Shown: piece by piece, positions 50,321 through 51,781 of the stretch
Layout of the letters: each line of letters begins with the position of its first letter
Position numbering within the stretch: the first letter of the stretch is position 1
DNA from: an uncultured Muribaculaceae bacterium
GTDB lineage: Bacteria > Bacteroidota > Bacteroidia > Bacteroidales > Muribaculaceae
DNA length: 51,781 nt
Direction: 5' to 3'
Assembly (NCBI GenBank): GCA_910579605.1
Contig: CAJTUG010000006.1
Coordinates: forward strand, 19,814 to 71,594
Position numbers and translations under genes: made by a program
The notes under the pieces: model-generated
The model's input: the letters and a program-made list of their open reading frames with translations, nothing else
The model's database searches: none
What the model was told of the DNA's origin: nothing

Positions 50321-51721
50321 ATGAAGAAAAGTTTACTCCTTAGCGCTGCTCTTCTTGCAGGCGCTTCTTCAGCTTTCGCAGTAGTGGAAAACGCCACTTA
50401 CGATGCGATTGACGGCTACACATTCCGCAATGTAGTAATTAACTCCTACGGTCATTTCGGCGTTCCCACTGAAGCCGAATACGGCACATGGAAAAGTCTT
50501 GAAAGCAATTTCGCTTCTTACGACTACGTTGCTTCTGCAACCGTTCTCGGCGACAAAGTTTATGTTGCCACCTCTAAGCAACTCGAAGGCGATGCCCTCG
50601 TAGACAAAGGCGCTCTCGGCGTTTTTGACGCAGCTACCGGCGATTTCATCAAAATGATTAAACTCACCGTAAACGGCGCTGACCTCGAAGGCCTCCTCTG
50701 CGCAAACCAAGTAATGCACGACGATTTCGGCCACCTCATCGTTGTAGGTTATAAAGGTACTGCTTTCAGCGAAACAGGAACCAACCCCATCAAACCCTAC
50801 TTGGTTGATCCCGAAACCGGTGCCTGCACACTCGTAGCAGACCTTGAACTTACAGAAGACGACCGTGTATACAGCGGCCGTACCGACTTCTACGATTGCG
50901 TTGGCGATATCACTCGCAAAGAAGCTCGCTGCGTATTCATGACTGCTGCTCAAGGCGGTGAAAACAAGAGCATCTACGCTTGGAAATCCGAACAGGGCGA
51001 AAGCGATTGGAGCGCACACCTCGTAGGCGAAGAATACTTGGCATTTGCCGTTGAAGAAACATTCCCCGTTATGGAAGGCGTGTTCAATGGCGGTACTGTA
51101 ATCAGCATCCTCCCCGACGACGAATACTCCGGCAGCATGTTCTATGTAGACGACATGAACTGCTACCCTGCTCTCTACAACTCTGAATGCGGCCTTATCG
51201 ACTCTTTCGCCAGCGTTCCCACTACCGACGAAGGCAAAGCTCTCTACCCCGCTACAAACCCCAATGGCGCTGTTGAAGTAACTGTTGGCGACGCTACATT
51301 CTTCATCTATCCTTTCGAAGAATACGGAAGCCAGGACGGCAGCGCAATGAGCCGTGCCCGCGTGACCAAATATGGCACTGTAGGCGACATGAGCACACTT
51401 TCTCAATGCTGGGATTTCCCCGCTAATGGTCTTGGCGAACACAAAGGCGCTGGCCGTCGCGGTCACATGCTCGAAGCAGAAAAAGTAACCGACGAAAACG
51501 GTAAAGAAGGTGCATACATCTTCACATACAAAGCAGGTAACGGTTTCGCACGTTTCCTCCTTGCAGAACCTGGCTTCACCGCAGGTGTTGAAGACGCTAT
51601 CGTATCCGACGAAAATGCTCCTGTTGAATATTTCAACCTCCAGGGCATCCGCGTAGCTAATCCTGAAAACGGCGTTTACATCCGTCGTCAAGGCGCAAAA
51701 GCTACTAAAGTCGTTCTCTAA
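50321..51721 (+). CDS. Secreted beta-rich protein with sorting-type C-terminal motif
   Basis: 466 residues. The signal peptide is clean (MKKSLLLSAALLAGASSAFA). The body is beta-rich with repeated short hydrophobic strands (VASATVLGDKVYVATSKQL, GALGVFDAATGDFIKMIKL, HLIVVGYKGTAF) and may be a beta-propeller. No catalytic motif is visible. The last 35 residues, VEYFNLQGIRVANPENGVYIRRQG and then AKATKVVL, match the short C-terminal motif that Bacteroidales attach to many secreted proteins and that resembles type IX secretion type A sorting tails. Codon use is highly biased (GGC, GAC/GAA, CGC), suggesting strong expression. It is monocistronic with a strong terminator. The function is unknown. Confidence 0.85.
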   Translation: MKKSLLLSAALLAGASSAFAVVENATYDAIDGYTFRNVVINSYGHFGVPTEAEYGTWKSLESNFASYDYVASATVLGDKVYVATSKQLEGDALVDKGALGVFDAATGDFIKMIKLTVNGADLEGLLCANQVMHDDFGHLIVVGYKGTAFSETGTNPIKPYLVDPETGACTLVADLELTEDDRVYSGRTDFYDCVGDITRKEARCVFMTAAQGGENKSIYAWKSEQGESDWSAHLVGEEYLAFAVEETFPVMEGVFNGGTVISILPDDEYSGSMFYVDDMNCYPALYNSECGLIDSFASVPTTDEGKALYPATNPNGAVEVTVGDATFFIYPFEEYGSQDGSAMSRARVTKYGTVGDMSTLSQCWDFPANGLGEHKGAGRRGHMLEAEKVTDENGKEGAYIFTYKAGNGFARFLLAEPGFTAGVEDAIVSDENAPVEYFNLQGIRVANPENGVYIRRQGAKATKVVL

Positions 51722-51743
51722 TCCAAAGCAATAAAACCTCTTG

Positions 51744-51775
51744 TCGGGTCGCCTTTTTAGGGCGACCCGATTTTT
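51744..51775 (+). terminator. Terminator of the secreted protein gene
   Basis: A perfect 10-bp stem (51744-51753 with 51761-51770) has a seven-base loop and is followed by five T residues. Confidence 0.92.
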
Positions 51776-51781
51776 CTTTAT

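Noticed and set aside
50369..51691. A 440-codon open frame on the minus strand
   Set aside because: It lies wholly inside the codon-biased secreted protein gene. The product is Val/Ala/Cys/Phe-rich without domains, and it has no ribosome site or promoter. It is a mirror of the biased codons on the other strand.
1..51781. CRISPR arrays, tRNA or rRNA genes, insertion sequences, phage or integrase genes
   Set aside because: I looked for regular spaced repeats, cloverleaf-type ends, transposase motifs and terminal inverted repeats and saw none that I could support.

Overview
This window looks like the chromosome of an anaerobic gut-type Bacteroidales bacterium. The evidence is a SusC/SusD outer-membrane pair, several genes preceded by the Bacteroidota promoter form (TTTG, about 19-20 bases, then TAnnTTTG), a class I fumarase plus a three-subunit fumarate reductase, a 29-residue COX24-type basic protein, and a secreted protein with a short sorting-type tail. 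A family close to Muribaculaceae or Barnesiellaceae is a guess from overall style; nothing here proves it. I see no rRNA, tRNA, CRISPR array, insertion sequence, integrase or phage gene.

Layout from left to right. 372-5689: SusC/SusD nutrient-uptake pair without enzymes or regulator. 5858-6961: ychF. 7032-11021 (minus): a four-gene operon of unknown function, made of a small acidic helical protein, a protein with a Gly-rich hydrophobic segment, a Ycf46-like AAA+ ATPase, and a leaderless protein ending in a FISUMP-type domain. 11185-15062 (minus): frdCAB, with an unusual helical tail on FrdC. 15320-16732: a beta-helix lipoprotein. 16727-25958 (minus): alpha-2-macroglobulin, dGTPase, TPM protein and a FemAB/GNAT-like protein. 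26114-27763 (minus): fumarase. 27998-30238: pnp. 30311-32550 (minus): radical SAM, frr and pyrH. 32679-35534 (minus): HU, the 29-residue protein, a structured leader, and an RNase E/G with a long disordered tail. 35717-37124 (minus): a DUF308-like membrane protein and a HAD phosphatase. 37470-43668: acpP, fabF, mtnN, an AlbA_2 protein, DUF177, rpmF, fabH and era. 43804-48768: a three-gene envelope operon lying between era and der, ending in a protein built of four copies of a beta-barrel-like unit. 48836-50155: der. 50321-51721: a secreted beta-rich protein.

How the genes work together: fumarase and fumarate reductase form the reductive arm that makes succinate during fermentation. acpP, fabF and fabH with DUF177 and rpmF are the usual lipid and ribosome housekeeping set. 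YchF, Era and Der are translation and ribosome GTPases. pnp and rng are RNA-decay enzymes.

The best candidates for an undescribed system are (i) the 43804-48768 envelope operon with its quadruple-repeat barrel protein, and (ii) the 7032-11021 AAA+ operon. Next come the rng leader with mutually exclusive stems and the FrdC tail. Several starts given here are downstream ATGs chosen over longer frames that open with TTG or lie upstream of a promoter.
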